Assembly (NCBI GenBank): GCA_045546875.1
Contig: JAZQDP010000523.1
Span: 1 to 48,866 of the forward strand
DNA length: 48,866 bases
Direction: 5' to 3'
DNA from: RUG11551 sp045546875
GTDB lineage: Bacteria > Planctomycetota > Planctomycetia > Pirellulales > Thermoguttaceae
The first letter of the stretch is position 1, and every line of letters begins with the position of its first letter. The translations under genes and the position numbers were made by a program. The notes under the pieces were generated by a model, which saw nothing but the letters and a program-made list of their open reading frames with translations, was not told the origin of the DNA and ran no database searches. Shown one piece after another: positions 26,725 to 35,113 of this stretch.

Positions 26725-27515
26725 TCTCCTGAAACCAATTTTTTATCGAAATAATTGATTTCCATGCCAGCGTCCACGATGATTTTTTGGGCGACGATGC
26801 CGCTCGAACGAGGAGAAAGCAAAAAGACGGCAGTAGCAGCGGCTTCTTCTGTTTGCACCGCTTTTCCGCGGGGAATGACTCGTTCTGCATATAAATACGA
26901 ATCAACGTAACCTGGTATTCCTGCCGAGGCGGAGGTTTTTAACAACCCGGGCGCTACCGCGTTAAATCGAACGCGGCTAAACGCGCTGAACGACTTTGTC
27001 AAAAAAGCCAGAGAACTGTCAAGTGCCGCTTTGATCGGAGCCATATAACCGTAGTTCTCGCTTGCCATGCGCGTCGTCGAGATGGAAATCGTTACGACAG
27101 ACGCCTCGGGCTGGAGTCGGTCTTTTAATTCGTTGCTGATATTAATCAACGAATAACAGGAAACGTCTATCGCCTCTAAAAACGCTTTTTTAGGGGTTTG
27201 ATGAAATGGCTTCATACCGTCTGAATAATCTGCAAACGCAATGGAATGAACTAAACCATCGTATTTGACGTCTGCTGATTCCAAATCAGTTCTGAGCTTG
27301 GTCAACGATTCTTGATCTCTGACGTCGCAAACGTAAACTGGGCGGTCTGGAAAGATTTTGGTTACTTTGTTGGCAATTTCGTCATTCAAAACCACAAAAT
27401 CGCACAAAGCGTCATTTTCTATCAACTGAACTGCGATGTTGTACGCTACACTCTTTTTATTTGCGACTCCAAACAGGAGAAATCGTTTGTTAGCCAGCTG
27501 TAAATAGTCCGCCAT
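26721..27515 (-). CDS. fabI: FabI-type enoyl-ACP reductase
   Basis: A 264-residue short-chain dehydrogenase fold of the FabI type. The cofactor loop is 'LFGVANKKSVAYNIAVQL' (residues ~14-31), the standard FabI form. 'GLVHSIAFADY' corresponds to the substrate-side loop. The catalytic pair has FabI spacing: Tyr155 and Lys162 in 'ENYGYMAPIKAALD' (Y-x6-K). The C-terminal 'GIVAQKIIVDAGMEI' also fits. It reduces enoyl-ACP in each fatty-acid elongation cycle with NAD(P)H. The glycosyltransferase start overlaps its stop by four bases. No strong Shine-Dalgarno precedes its ATG. A FabI-like SDR of other specificity is less likely. Confidence 0.9.
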   Translation of the reverse strand: MADYLQLANKRFLLFGVANKKSVAYNIAVQLIENDALCDFVVLNDEIANKVTKIFPDRPVYVCDVRDQESLTKLRTDLESADVKYDGLVHSIAFADYSDGMKPFHQTPKKAFLEAIDVSCYSLINISNELKDRLQPEASVVTISISTTRMASENYGYMAPIKAALDSSLAFLTKSFSAFSRVRFNAVAPGLLKTSASAGIPGYVDSYLYAERVIPRGKAVQTEEAAATAVFLLSPRSSGIVAQKIIVDAGMEINYFDKKLVSGE

Positions 27516-27585
27516 AATTTGATAAACTGGTATATCTTATAAATATATTTTCAAAAACTACAGAAAACAGAATCCGTCAACGTTA

Positions 27586-27622
27586 AACATAAAAAAACAG
27601 GACGTTTTTGAAAAACGCCCTG
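27586..27622 (-). terminator. Rho-independent terminator of rpmA
   Basis: A stem of about 10-11 bp with one mismatch (CAGGACGTTTT/AAAACGCCCTG, 27598-27622) is followed on the minus strand by a run of seven T. It lies about 31 bp after the rpmA stop codon. Confidence 0.85.
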
Positions 27623-27652
27623 AATTTATACTTTCAATCAACGCATTATAAA

Positions 27653-27916
27653 CTAGGCAACTGCCTCTTCGCGCGTTGGGACAACGTTAACTCTGGTAGA
27701 GTTTTTATCGAAACGAACGAATCCGTCTGTCAAAGCAAACAGAGTCCAATCTTTACCTGTTCCAACATTAACGCCAGCCTTGAAAACTGTTCCACACTGA
27801 CGGACAAGAATGCTGCCAGCAGTAACCTGTTCGCCGCCAAATCGTTTTACGCCGCGACGCTGCGCCTGGGAATCTCGACCGTTACGGCTCGAACCTTGAC
27901 CTTTTTTATGTGCCAT
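27653..27916 (-). CDS. rpmA: 50S ribosomal protein L27
   Basis: An 87-residue L27. The N-terminus 'MAHKKGQGSSRNGRDSQAQRRGVKRFGGE' and the beta core 'AGSILVRQCGTVFKAGVNVGTGKDWTLFAL' are diagnostic. L27 reaches toward the peptidyl-transferase centre with its basic N-terminal arm. A Shine-Dalgarno (GGAAGG) precedes the ATG, and a terminator follows, so it appears to be its own unit or the last gene of one. The usual partner rplU (L21), normally directly upstream, is absent; the upstream gene is an unrelated exported protein 130 bp away. Confidence 0.97.
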   Translation of the reverse strand: MAHKKGQGSSRNGRDSQAQRRGVKRFGGEQVTAGSILVRQCGTVFKAGVNVGTGKDWTLFALTDGFVRFDKNSTRVNVVPTREEAVA

Positions 27917-28046
27917 AATACTTTATTCCTTCCTGTTCTCACCACCTTAAAGGAGAACTCGTTTGATATGCGAAAAAACTTTTTACAGCTTTTCTTGAAA
28001 TTTATAGGTTTATTTGCGGTACATTATAATGTTTTTTTAAAACGCG

Positions 28047-29051
28047 TCAAGTACCCAGAGGGCGATAAATCCATAAATAATCAAGTTCTCCATTTTGACC
28101 GTAAATAATGTCGCTGTCTTTTTCGTCGTATTCGTCTGCAGGTCGCCAGAAATTCAGCTTGAGAACCTTGTATTCAAACTTGCGATTATTCCAAATTTCT
28201 TTGGCAGCCGCTGCCCCAGAAGCCGTAACTTCTCCATCTTTCCAATGGTAGGCGTTTGTTAAACCGCGAACGCAAATACTGAATTTGCTCATCGTTTTGT
28301 CTACGTCAACCCACGTCGCAACGCCCCAAAATTCTTCCCCAGGTTGAATGGTACGGCACATTTCAATTGACGTATATAATTTTCTGCCTGGATCTTCACG
28401 CATACGAATTTTATCTACCGCCAAAGGAATAAACCGTTCGCGATATTTTTTAATCTCTTCTTTATACGCCTTTGTATTTACGTCCTTGACTTTAACTGTG
28501 CCTTCTAAAGTAAAATAAGGCGAAAAGTTAATTGCAAGGTCTGAAGTAACAACTTTATAGGCGTTGTCGGTCTGATGAGGCGTCATTGGACGATACGGAC
28601 TGGTTTCGCTGGTAACCTCGGCTGGATTGGTGGACAATTGAGCGTCTTTATCTATATGGAACGCTTTACCGGGATTGCGCACTTTATAAACCATATACCA
28701 AACGCTCTTTTTCTGCATGTTGCCGTTCGGCTGGGGAATGTCAACCGTAATAACGCGAATCGGCTTGAATTCAAATTCCAGGTACCAAATGTCGCGATGG
28801 AAAGAGACGTCTTTGGCAAATTCAAAATCCGGATTGACTGCCAGCAATTCTGCAATGTCGTGCCGATCGAAGGACTTCCCAGATTCAAGGAACGGATCCA
28901 CTTTATAAAACACGTGCGGAGCCAATTTCCGAACGGTTGATTGAGCTGGCTGAGCTGGCTGCGCCGTCGGTTGTTGACCAAACGAGGGAGATGACAACAA
29001 CAGGAAAAATGTCATCAACGCAAAAATCGGATGAATAATTGTTTTATGCAT
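28047..29051 (-). CDS. Unrecognised exported protein, 334 aa
   Basis: No known family recognised. Residues 1-25 are a signal peptide ('IFALMTFFLLLSSPSFG' with cleavage near GQQ). A short Pro/Ala/Gln repeat stretch follows (QPTAQPAQPAQS). The soluble domain of ~290 residues is rich in aromatic residues and beta-type pattern ('WYLEFEFKPIRVITVDIPQ', 'KKSVWYMVYKVRNPGKAF', 'EEFWGVATWVDVDKTMSKFSICVRGLTNAY'). The 'WYMVYKVRN' and 'VWGVATWVDVD'-like blocks look like a conserved Planctomycetota exported protein, but this is memory, not a search. It sits upstream of rpmA on the same strand without evident link. Probably periplasmic. Confidence 0.75.
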   Translation of the reverse strand: MHKTIIHPIFALMTFFLLLSSPSFGQQPTAQPAQPAQSTVRKLAPHVFYKVDPFLESGKSFDRHDIAELLAVNPDFEFAKDVSFHRDIWYLEFEFKPIRVITVDIPQPNGNMQKKSVWYMVYKVRNPGKAFHIDKDAQLSTNPAEVTSETSPYRPMTPHQTDNAYKVVTSDLAINFSPYFTLEGTVKVKDVNTKAYKEEIKKYRERFIPLAVDKIRMREDPGRKLYTSIEMCRTIQPGEEFWGVATWVDVDKTMSKFSICVRGLTNAYHWKDGEVTASGAAAAKEIWNNRKFEYKVLKLNFWRPADEYDEKDSDIIYGQNGELDYLWIYRPLGT

Positions 29052-29241
29052 AATGTATTATTATTTGTAAAAAGGAATTGCGTCTACTCCTATGGTATTA
29101 TATATATTATAATCTATTTTTTTATGAAGTTGGGTATTTCTTTGAAGACTTTTATGTTTTTTTTTAATATTTTAGCTCTCTTTTACTTGCATATAAAATA
29201 TTCGATACATTTTACCTAAATTATATTTCACGAATTGAGGG
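29052..29241. other. AT-rich gene-free segment
   Basis: Runs of T dominate around 29100-29170, with no credible gene. It probably contains the promoter of the leftward 334-aa protein gene. Together with the adjacent repeat it makes a 367-bp gap before holB. Confidence 0.5.
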
Positions 29242-29403
29242 TAAATATACTGAAACGACTTGAGCTTTTCCGAAATTAAGCCTCTAGCTGTTAGCTTGAT
29301 AAACCTGATTCGTGCGTTATCGTAAGAAACAGGAATAACTCTAAGCTAGCGGCTAGGAGCTAGGAGCTAATAGCTTATTTGCGGGAAATTTCAAGTAGAA
29401 AAA
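29242..29403. repeat. Long intergenic direct repeat, copy 1 (3' side of holB)
   Basis: About 160 bp beginning TAAATATACTGAAACGACTT. It contains CTCTAGCTGTTAGCTTGATAA, GATTCGTGCGTTATCG and heptamers GGCTAGGAGCTAGGAGCTA, and ends in a TTTCAAGTAGAAA-type tail. It aligns with 30538-30703 in the same orientation, so holB is bracketed by direct repeats with a ~1.3-kb period. The inner part is itself a hairpin (TAGCTT and AAGCTA arms). Confidence 0.85.
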
Positions 29404-29418
29404 GTATAAGATATTCCT

Positions 29419-30507
29419 TTAGTCTTTTACTCCGGTATTGAACAATTCTGCCAACGCGTTAGCCCAGGCGTCGCACAACAACATCGGATGAACGTTCCGA
29501 AGCAGCAACTCCTCCATTTTCAATGTAATCTCAATGCCCATGTTAGCGGTCTCATCGTCCCATTTCCACGACGTCAGCCGGGATCTAACCATCTGAACCA
29601 AAAAATCATCGTATTGCGGATCGTCTAAAACCGCTTCCACCCCACAAGTTATAGCGCGCGACAGCAGAGAAAAGAATTGAATTGCGGTAATTTGTGCAAT
29701 ATGGATAACTTTTCTCTTTTGACCGGCATTGTCTTTTCGGTCGCCTTCAACCGCAAAATCTTGTAGCAATTTCGAAAACTCCATCGGTTCAAATGGCGTT
29801 TTACCCAGTATTTTCAAAATGTTTTGCCGAAACTCCAAAAATCCCGGTTCATTCCATTCCACGGCATTGGAAAGAGATCCCTGACCAATAGACGCCAATA
29901 ATCTGGCTTGAACGGGAGAATCAATAATTTGGGCAGATTGGAGAATTTCTGTCGCGGTATCTTGAGACAAGGGATCAAATCGAACGATCCGACATCGAGA
30001 ACGAATCGTTGGCAACTGTTTGGCTGCGCTTGTCCCTAAAAGTATGAACAGTGCGTTAGCTGGCGGTTCTTCGAGCGTTTTAAGCATCGCGTTGGCGCCT
30101 TCAGCATTGAGATAGTCCGCATCGTCTAAAATAGCGATTTTTCGCTTGGAAAACTGAGGCTGCACGCTCAAAAAATGACAAAGCCCTTCCGAATTTCGAT
30201 GTTCGACGTCGCCGATGAGCAAATCCAGCGGAATGAGGGATTTATCGTCAGGCTTTTGGACGATTTCCAAATCCGGATGGGAATTTTTATCTACTTCCAG
30301 GCAAGAGGCGCATTTGCCGCACGGGGTCAGTTCGCTTTCGGGGTTGTCCAGGCATAGCAACGCCTTTGCCAGGGCGACGGCAAAACGACGCTTTCCGATT
30401 CCGGAAGGACCGATAAACAAATAACTGCCTGACAGACGACCGCGCTGAGCGGCTCTGTGAAAGTACTCGACAATTTTATCGTGTCCTAGAATCCCTTGCC
30501 AAGGCAT
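29419..30507 (-). CDS. holB: DNA polymerase III delta' subunit
   Basis: A 362-residue AAA+ clamp-loader subunit. It has the Walker-like segment 'GPSGIGKRR' at residues 33-41, the four zinc-binding cysteines Cys52, Cys63, Cys66 and Cys69, 'LEEPP' after the helix 'NAEGANAMLKT', and the sensor-1 'SRCR' motif near residue 170. Delta' helps open the beta clamp (DnaN, encoded nearby on the other side of the probable origin) and load it on DNA. It reads away from the probable origin region. The flanking direct repeats are unusual. Confidence 0.92.
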   Translation of the reverse strand: MPWQGILGHDKIVEYFHRAAQRGRLSGSYLFIGPSGIGKRRFAVALAKALLCLDNPESELTPCGKCASCLEVDKNSHPDLEIVQKPDDKSLIPLDLLIGDVEHRNSEGLCHFLSVQPQFSKRKIAILDDADYLNAEGANAMLKTLEEPPANALFILLGTSAAKQLPTIRSRCRIVRFDPLSQDTATEILQSAQIIDSPVQARLLASIGQGSLSNAVEWNEPGFLEFRQNILKILGKTPFEPMEFSKLLQDFAVEGDRKDNAGQKRKVIHIAQITAIQFFSLLSRAITCGVEAVLDDPQYDDFLVQMVRSRLTSWKWDDETANMGIEITLKMEELLLRNVHPMLLCDAWANALAELFNTGVKD

Positions 30508-30537
30508 AAATTCAATCTTATTTTAACAAAAAAATCT

Positions 30538-30703
30538 TAAATATACTGAAACGACTTGAGTTTTCAGAAATTAAGCCTCTAGCTGTTAGCTTCTAGCTTG
30601 ATAACCCAGATTCGTGCGTTATCGCAAGAAATCAAGAATAACCAAGCTAGCGGCTAGGAGCTAGTATCTATCAGCTCCATTTCAAGAAATCTCAAGCAGG
30701 AAA
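30538..30703. repeat. Long intergenic direct repeat, copy 2 (5' side of holB)
   Basis: Second copy of the ~160-bp element, same orientation as 29242-29403. Differences are small substitutions and an extra CTAGCTT heptad-like unit near 30592. It ends about 30 bp before the AT-rich probable origin. Confidence 0.85.
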
Positions 30704-30799
30704 TTTATTATATATCTCCTTTGTAAAAATGGAATAGGGCTAGAGAACCAAAACCAGGAAAAAAATCGAAAAACTCGATGTTTACAAAATAAATATCAA

Positions 30800-30938
30800 T
30801 GTTGATAAGTTGTCAATAAAATGTTTTGAGTTTTGTGAACATCTTTGTCGAAAAAATTTTTGTGTTGAAAATCGTATCTTATCGACTTTTTGTAGTCAGA
30901 TTATTTACATCTTATCGACGTCTTTTCAATGTGGATAA
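30800..30938. promoter_or_regulatory. Cluster of DnaA-box-like 9-mers
   Basis: Five DnaA-box-like sites in ~140 bp, one of them exact. TATCAA-TG-TTGATA at 30794-30807 makes a perfect dyad including one of the boxes. Confidence 0.65.
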
Positions 30939-31067
30939 ATGTAGATTTTTAATTCCTAACAATTGAAAATATAAAATGTTATGAGAAATCAATTTATACA
31001 AGATAACAAAATTCACTTGATCTATTATTATTACTAGATATTTAATTTTAAACTAATATTATCTCTT

Positions 31068-31091
31068 CCTTGACGTTGATAACTTCAAGGA
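31068..31091. other. Inverted repeat in the probable origin region
   Basis: CCTTGA and TCAAGG arms (7 bp counting the flanking T/A pair) are separated by about 11 bases that include a TTGATAA element. No T-run follows, so it is not a clear terminator; a protein-binding site is possible. Confidence 0.3.
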
Positions 31092-31459
31092 GAGTTCAGA
31101 GAAGCAGACAGAAGCATTTATTATACTCTGACACTGAATCTCGAAATTCGATTAATAACGAATTACGATATTCATTAATATTATATATCCTATCTACTCT
31201 GATTTGTTTATTTTTCTTAAATTAACTATAGCACATAAAACGCGTTATTCAGCAAAATTATTAAAGTTTTCTAAAATTATCAAAGAATATTTCTCTTGGT
31301 TTATTGAACTTTTTGTTAAAATCGTTATAATAGAGTGTTGTTGGAAATAGGAGGAACGGCTCATACTTGCCTGCTGGTTCAAATATTTTGTTGTATCCAG
31401 GACTATCTCTTTTCCAGACGTTCCAAATAGATTTGTTTTCATTTACCAAATAATTAATC

Positions 31460-32581
31460 ATGAAAATTGTTTGTTCTCGTGAGAGTTTATTAAACGCATT
31501 CACCATTGCCAGTTCTGTTATCAAACCTAATAACGCCAAAGAGATTCTTCGTAATATTAAAATCGAGGCGTCCAACGAAGGAACCGTTCTTCAGGCGGGC
31601 GATTCTGAAATTCGCATTCGGATCAATGTCTCTAATGTAGAAGTTGAGGAACCCGGCGAAGCTATTCTTCCAACAACGCGCGTCCGTTCAGTTTTATCGG
31701 AATCGAAGTCAGAAACCGTTCTTGTTGAAGTTAACGGTTCCAACCTGATTCTTGTTACCGGCGGCAGCAAGTTCAAATTTCCAACGGAAGATCCAAACGA
31801 ATTCCCGCCAGTACAGCCTTTTGTGTCTGATAAATATATCCAATTTAACGGCGTAGAGTTTGTCAAGGCAATTGCTCAAACGGCTTTTGCCAGCGATCCG
31901 ATGTCAGGTCGAGCGGTTTTCGGCGGCGTTTTGTGCAGCATTGACAATAACACAGCGCATTTTGTTGCCACTGACACGCGCCGCATGTCTCACGCGTCTA
32001 TTCCTGTTACTGTGGTTGGCGACATTGACGTTTCAAAACCCATTTCCGCCGTTGTTCCCAAGGCAACAATGCAGTTGGCGGAACGAGTCTTTGCCAATAC
32101 CGAAGGGGAAATCAAAGTTCTGTTTGAAAACAGTCTTCGCGTTACGTTTTCCAGCAGCTCTGTTACGATGTACGCTCAGCTTATTGAAGGCGTGTATCCG
32201 AATTGGCAAAGCATTTTCCAGAAAAACATTGTTTACGAAATTCCGATTATTCCCAGCGAACTGACTTCTGCCGTTAAACAGGCAAGCATCGTTTCCACTC
32301 CGGAATATCATGGCATTATTTTTGAATTCAAAAATAACGTTCTCACCCTTTCCGGACATTCTCCGGAATACGGCGATTCCAACGTTTCTCTTAACATTGA
32401 ATTTCCGCACGAGGAAGCGTTCAAAACCAAGATTTCTCCCAGCCTGATTATTGACTTCCTGCGCGTTCTGGAACAGTCAACCCCATGCACGATGCAGCTG
32501 ATCAACGGGAACAATCCGGTTTTGTTCCGTCCTACCGCAAATTTTGAATATGCCGTCATGCCTTTATCGATGGCAAAATAA
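31460..32581 (+). CDS. dnaN: DNA polymerase III beta subunit (sliding clamp)
   Basis: A 373-residue beta clamp with three repeated domains: N-terminal 'MKIVCSRESLLNAFTIASSVI', middle 'FVATDTRRMSHASIPV' near residue 170, and the C-terminal 'YAVMPLSMAK', close to the family's 'PMR(L)' ending. The ring tethers polymerase III to DNA. It starts at ATG 31460 with an AAATAAT-type stretch but no Shine-Dalgarno, immediately to the right of the probable origin, and it is followed by a clear terminator. dnaA, usually just upstream, is not present; instead the intergenic region separates it from holB. Confidence 0.95.
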   Translation: MKIVCSRESLLNAFTIASSVIKPNNAKEILRNIKIEASNEGTVLQAGDSEIRIRINVSNVEVEEPGEAILPTTRVRSVLSESKSETVLVEVNGSNLILVTGGSKFKFPTEDPNEFPPVQPFVSDKYIQFNGVEFVKAIAQTAFASDPMSGRAVFGGVLCSIDNNTAHFVATDTRRMSHASIPVTVVGDIDVSKPISAVVPKATMQLAERVFANTEGEIKVLFENSLRVTFSSSSVTMYAQLIEGVYPNWQSIFQKNIVYEIPIIPSELTSAVKQASIVSTPEYHGIIFEFKNNVLTLSGHSPEYGDSNVSLNIEFPHEEAFKTKISPSLIIDFLRVLEQSTPCTMQLINGNNPVLFRPTANFEYAVMPLSMAK

Positions 32582-32630
32582 CAATACAAGCTATTGTATA
32601 AAACCCATCTGCAGTTTCGTTTAGAATTAC

Positions 32631-32660
32631 AACGCCAGACAATTTTATCTGGCGTTTTAG
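32631..32660 (+). terminator. Rho-independent terminator of dnaN
   Basis: AACGCCAGA and TCTGGCGTT form a perfect 9-bp stem with an 8-base loop. A T-rich tail (TTTTAGTTTTC) follows on the plus strand, 50 bp after the dnaN stop. Confidence 0.85.
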
Positions 32661-32736
32661 TTTTCGTTAGAATTTTGTTGCAGGGGGGGATTGAATATTA
32701 TTTCATTTCTTACTATATTACAAGAAAGAGAATAAT

Positions 32737-33072
32737 ATGCGACGTTATGAAGAAGGGCGCGCGCCTTTAACAAGCAAAAGCCTGGCAGAAATTCTGTCTG
32801 AAATGACCTTTTTACGAGGGTTGGGAAAAAACGAGACGCGTTCAAAACTTATTGAACAGTGGAATGCGGTTATTTCGAATTTCTTTTCCCCGGAAATCGT
32901 AAAATTTACTGTGCCGGGCAGCATTCGCAACGGTCGGTTGACGGTCTTCGTTAACGGTTCGAGCGCGATTCTTCAGGAATTGACGTTTGTAAAACAAAAT
33001 GTTCTAACGAAATGGAATCAGTTGTATCCAGAAGAGAAGTTACGCAGTTTATTGTTTAAACAAGGAAAGTAA
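32737..33072 (+). CDS. DUF721 / DciA-like protein
   Basis: A 111-residue protein of the DUF721 type: an N-terminal helical lead ('PLTSKSLAEILSEMTFLRGLGKNETRSKLIEQWNAVIS'), then a beta-rich KH-like part ('PEIVKFTVPGSIRNGRLTVFVNGSSAILQELTFVKQNVLTKWNQLYPEEKLRSLLFKQG'). DUF721 includes DciA, the bacterial loader/operator of the replicative helicase DnaB in species without DnaC. Its place between dnaN and recA beside a likely origin is consistent with that job. Assignment to DciA proper versus another DUF721 member is inference. It has a weak ribosome site, and recA starts 36 bp after it. Confidence 0.78.
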   Translation: MRRYEEGRAPLTSKSLAEILSEMTFLRGLGKNETRSKLIEQWNAVISNFFSPEIVKFTVPGSIRNGRLTVFVNGSSAILQELTFVKQNVLTKWNQLYPEEKLRSLLFKQGK

Positions 33073-33108
33073 CTTTGTCTTTTTACACATTTACAGAAAG
33101 GCGTAATC

Positions 33109-34197
33109 ATGGCCAAAAAAGCAAGCAAAGACGCTCAAAACAAGGCGATTGAGTCGTTTATCAACTCACGCCCTGGTCTAAAAGATACATTGTCTCAAAT
33201 TGAAAAGGAGTTCGGCGAAGGCGCAATTATGCCTCTTGGTCTGGAACAGCACAAGCCGATTGAAGGCATTTCCACCGGCTGCTATTCGCTCGACCAGGCG
33301 TTGGGCGGATACGGGTTGCCGCGCGGACGAATCATCGAGATTTACGGACCGGAATCCAGCGGCAAAACGACGCTGACGCTTCATGCCGTCGCGCAAGCTC
33401 AAAAGGCAGGCGGAATTGCAGCTTTTATAGACGCCGAACACGCTCTTGACCCGTCCTGGGCGAAAAAAATCGGCGTCGATTTGTCGACCCTGTTAGTCTC
33501 TCAGCCGTCCTCCGGCGAAGAGGCGATGACGATTGCCGAGATGCTCGTCAAATCCAACGCAGTGGATATTATCGTCGTTGACTCCGTTGCCGCTCTGGTT
33601 CCGAAAAAGGAACTCGAAGGCGAGATGGGCGATTCTTTTGTTGGTCTGCAGGCGCGGTTGATGTCACAGGCGTTAAGAAAGCTGACCGGCGCGATTGCAA
33701 AGAGCAAAGCGGTTGTGATTTTTATCAACCAGATTCGAGAAAAGATTGGCGTCATGTTTGGATCTCCCGAAACGACGCCCGGCGGCCGCGCTTTGAAATT
33801 CTACTGTACGTGCCGAATCGAAGTCAGACGCATTTCCCAGCTCAAAGACGGCGAAACGGTCGTTGGGCAGCGCGTCAAGGCGAAAGTCGTCAAAAACAAG
33901 ATCGCCCCGCCGTTCCAGGCAACAGAATTCGACATGATGCACGACAAGGGAATCAGCTATACCGGCGACATTCTCGACCTGGCTGTCGAAAAGAAAATTG
34001 TTACAAAATCTGGCGCGTTCTTCAAGTATAATGAAGGCACGATCGGACAGGGGCGCGAGAAGGCGAAAGAATTCCTCGAAAACAATCCGGAAGTTTTGGA
34101 AGAACTCAAGACGAAACTCAATGCGATTCGAGAAGCGGAAATGAACGGCGAAGAGTACGTTCCCGAACCGGAAACAGAAGAACCGCCAGAGGAATAG
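33109..34197 (+). CDS. recA: Recombinase RecA
   Basis: A 362-residue RecA. The Walker A 'GPESSGKTT' is at residues 80-88; 'IIVVDSVAALVPKKELEGEMGD', 'INQIREKIGVMFGSPETTPGG' (loop L2 region) and 'ALKFY' are diagnostic. The C-terminal tail is acidic (ends 'EPETEEPPEE'). RecA forms filaments on single-stranded DNA, exchanges strands and stimulates LexA cleavage; lexA is in this window. The Shine-Dalgarno is AAAGG. It is probably co-transcribed with the upstream dciA-like gene. The 215-bp repeat element starts 24 bp after its stop; its hairpin may end recA transcription. Confidence 0.98.
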   Translation: MAKKASKDAQNKAIESFINSRPGLKDTLSQIEKEFGEGAIMPLGLEQHKPIEGISTGCYSLDQALGGYGLPRGRIIEIYGPESSGKTTLTLHAVAQAQKAGGIAAFIDAEHALDPSWAKKIGVDLSTLLVSQPSSGEEAMTIAEMLVKSNAVDIIVVDSVAALVPKKELEGEMGDSFVGLQARLMSQALRKLTGAIAKSKAVVIFINQIREKIGVMFGSPETTPGGRALKFYCTCRIEVRRISQLKDGETVVGQRVKAKVVKNKIAPPFQATEFDMMHDKGISYTGDILDLAVEKKIVTKSGAFFKYNEGTIGQGREKAKEFLENNPEVLEELKTKLNAIREAEMNGEEYVPEPETEEPPEE

Positions 34198-34220
34198 TTC
34201 ATAGGTTTTGTGCGGGTCAG

Positions 34221-34438
34221 TCCGTTCACGGATTTTACGGATTAGACGGATTTTCGCCAATTGGTTAATTGTCGTTCTGGCTGTATTTTCTCCCCTTACT
34301 AAAGTTTTATGGAAAGGGGAGTTTGAGGGGAAGAACCTTTTTTACAAAAAAGGTTTTCCCCTCATATACTATAAACTTGAAAAAACTTCCCTAAAAGGGA
34401 GCCAGCTTGCTGGCGACCGAAAGTTTTTTCAAGGCGGC
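34221..34438. repeat. Inverted repeat element, left copy
   Basis: About 218 bp whose reverse complement matches 36290-36503 over the full length with scattered differences. Landmarks are TCCGTTCACGGATTTTACGG at one end and CGAAAGTTTTTTCAAGG at the other. An internal hairpin of ~18 bp (34325-34363, GAGGGGAA..TTCCCCTC) could also terminate recA transcription. A 91-aa frame on the plus strand and its equivalent in the right copy are similar, but this probably only reflects repeat identity. Confidence 0.88.
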
Positions 34439-35113
34439 GAGGCGGCGCTCCCGATCCGGGCTGCCGCGCGAGACGTATTATAATCGCCCCCGTTGGTCGC
34501 TCGCATTTTCTGTACTATTTTTTTTAACTGCAAAGAACGCAAAGAACGTAAAAAATGAAAGGCGATAACAGAGCGTTAAAGTGTGACATTTCGGGGAGTG
34601 CGGCGGCTTGACGCCGCCTTGTCCAACGCTCCGCTAAACGACTTTGATCAGCTCAGATCGCGGTAGTCCCCTGACGCTGAAGAACCCTCACGCTCTAGTT
34701 CGTGAAGTAATTATTTAGTAAATGTTTGCGTGGCGGAAGCCTTCAAAATCCAGAGAACGTGTCAACCGCTCTGACCTGTTGGATTGCGGCTGTTTCAGCC
34801 GCCGAAGAAAAAATTTTAGCCGCAAAGAACGCAAAGTACACAAAGAAATGAAAGGTGGTAACGAAGCGACCAACGGGAGCGTAGTTACGCTTTGAACTGC
34901 GCATGTACACGGTTGAGTCCGGTTCGCGGGCGTTTCGCCCGCCCAACCGCGTCAGCGGTCAATATTTCTAGCCGTCGTTTTTTAACCACAGATTTTGTTA
35001 AAGAGCCAAATGTATATAGTGTAAACGATTGTTATAGTAGTTTTATACGCAGATTCTGTTGAATAGCCATAACAATTTTGATTCATGCAATTGAAAAATG
35101 GGATAATGATATT
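34439..35113. repeat. Gene-free spacer with tandem 9-mer and REP-like repeats
   Basis: Contains two stretches of GCAAAGAAC-type 9-mer tandem repeats (34529-34549 and 34821-34846) and one REP-like palindrome GGTAACGAAGCG..AGTTACGC (34849-34890). A GGTTCGCGGGCG..CGCCC hairpin lies around 34921-34945. No credible reading frame is seen. The stretch at 34985-35113 is AT-rich and may hold the promoter of the next gene. Confidence 0.65.

Larger units (their letters stand above)
30704..31459. other. Probable replication origin region (oriC)
   Basis: Gene-free, strongly AT-rich, between divergent holB and dnaN. It contains a perfect DnaA-box consensus on the minus strand (TTATCCACA, 30930-30938) and similar 9-mers: TTATCAACA (minus, 30800-30808), TTTTCAACA (minus, 30863-30871), TTATCGACT (30879-30887), TTATCGACG (30912-30920) and TTATCAACG (minus, 31074-31082). 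AT-rich stretches at about 31020-31060 and 31150-31225 could be the unwinding element. Placement next to dnaN and the switch of gene orientation support oriC; dnaA itself is not in the window. This is inference without skew analysis. Confidence 0.7.

Noticed and set aside
29242..30703. CRISPR array or IS element at holB
   Set aside because: Only two long direct repeats with a gene between them and no spacer series. There is no transposase, terminal inverted repeat or obvious target-site duplication.
31261..31575. 104-aa minus-strand frame overlapping the dnaN start
   Set aside because: It runs antisense into dnaN and through AT-rich origin sequence, with no recognisable protein.
34208..34483. 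91-aa frame in the left inverted-repeat element (and the 116-aa counterpart at 36172-36522 on the minus strand)
   Set aside because: The similarity between the two frames follows from the DNA repeat. They have no start signal and overlap hairpins, so I did not call them genes.
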